Shown: in pieces, positions 63,405-64,000 of the stretch
Numbering within the stretch: the stretch's first letter is position 1
Layout: each line of letters starts with the position of its first letter
DNA from: Phallus indusiatus
Lineage: Eukaryota; Basidiomycota; Agaricomycetes; Phallales; Phallaceae
Reading direction: 5' to 3'
Length of the DNA: 64,000 bases
Assembly (NCBI GenBank): GCA_027605045.1
Contig: JAQFWX010000017.1
Coordinates: 62,001 to 126,000 of the forward strand
Translations under genes and position numbers: made by a program
Notes under the pieces: generated by a model
The model's input: only the letters and a program-made list of their open reading frames with translations
The model's database searches: none
Told to the model about the DNA's origin: nothing

Positions 63405-64000
63405 GGGAGCTTTGAAACATAATGATTTGGTATGGTTGTTTGATCTCAACTTTTCGTGAGGTGTAGTCTTATGGTGCATTCCTCACGTTGTACGAACGTT
63501 ACGCTGGTCATTGCTTCCTTTCTGCCCATTGTCTTTGCTTGTGGTCGTATGATAATCTTTTATCCTACTTCCAACATACGTAGGCACGCCAACACTCGGA
63601 AGTTCGGTAGGTTACTCCACATTTTCCTTGTGGGGTTATACTTTTTTTGAATCAGATTAACCCTGAACTACAAGGATATGTCATAGTACACAACAGGGTG
63701 GTTAGCCTCCGTCGATGGGATCTGTTCTGAAGCAACTAGGCACTACACCAATCGGCCCAATAGAACAAGTGCATTATAGTATACTAGTTATCGTCGATTG
63801 AAGAATGTCTTCAACCGGAACTGGTGGCCAAAAACAAAACTAGGGAGGGTTTTGTGCTTTGTCCAGATCTGAAAGAATATCTTCAAGTTGGACTATTGAT
63901 GAAACGTACATCGGAACCACATGACCAGGTCAACCTCTTCCTCTAATACACATCGCGATCTCGCAAGTAAAAAAGTCAAAGCCCACCCTTCCTTTCGTCT
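63405..64000. other. Right-edge stretch without an assignable gene
   Basis: A + frame at 63456-63650 shows no family signature. No repeats or RNA genes seen. Confidence 0.35.

Overview
The window is nuclear DNA from a filamentous basidiomycete, most likely an Agaricomycete. Coding segments are cut by many short GT-AG introns of about 45-65 bases. The recognisable proteins are typical of that group: a group III (Nik1-type) hybrid histidine kinase, a von Willebrand A protein of the fungal kinase-associated type, an F-box/LRR protein, and a TET/JBP-like dioxygenase. No tRNA, rRNA, CRISPR or retrotransposon coding region could be supported.

Layout from left to right: an unrecognised (+) gene (about 2.0-4.7 kb); a fragment of the proteasome deubiquitinase RPN11 (4.85-5.16); a vacuolar Ca2+/H+ exchanger relic interrupted by a 630-base inverted-repeat element (6.0-8.45); a relic of the RagA-type GTPase GTR1 (-, 8.64-9.74); an unrecognised His-rich (-) gene (10.7-11.7); a Ser/Pro/Gln-rich gene with a local duplication (12.8-15.8); a long SMC5 relic (15.8-20.6); an F-box/LRR relic (20.9-22.1); a mitochondrial ribosomal protein uL13m relic (-, 22.2-22.8); a NUP188 relic joined to the C-terminal third of DNA polymerase alpha (23.0-28.0); an HNT1-like HIT protein relic (29.4-30.0); an apparently intact RNase H1 gene (-, 30.3-31.3); a VWA-domain relic (-, 32.3-33.1); a GATA zinc-finger gene with in-frame repeats (35.0-36.0); a truncated NIK1-type kinase relic (37.1-39.3); a 162-base Tc1/mariner-like MITE (42.05-42.21); an SRPK kinase relic lying between two 459-base inverted arms (50.5-52.6); an intact 432-codon TET/JBP-like dioxygenase gene (-, 54.1-55.6); and a P5C dehydrogenase (PUT2) relic (58.5-60.1).

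The main observation is that a dozen normally single-copy genes, most of them housekeeping and several essential, sit side by side. Nearly all carry frameshifts, in-frame stops, lost catalytic residues, deletions or end truncations. A haploid genome could not live on these copies, so the block is most simply a decaying extra copy (segmental duplication, dispensable chromosome or degenerate homologue). RNase H1 and the TET/JBP-like gene are open across every exon, which argues against uniform sequencing error. The genes do not form a pathway; the unity of the region is its shared history. All assignments come from reading the translations and recalling family signatures. No search was run, so exon borders in the relics are approximate.
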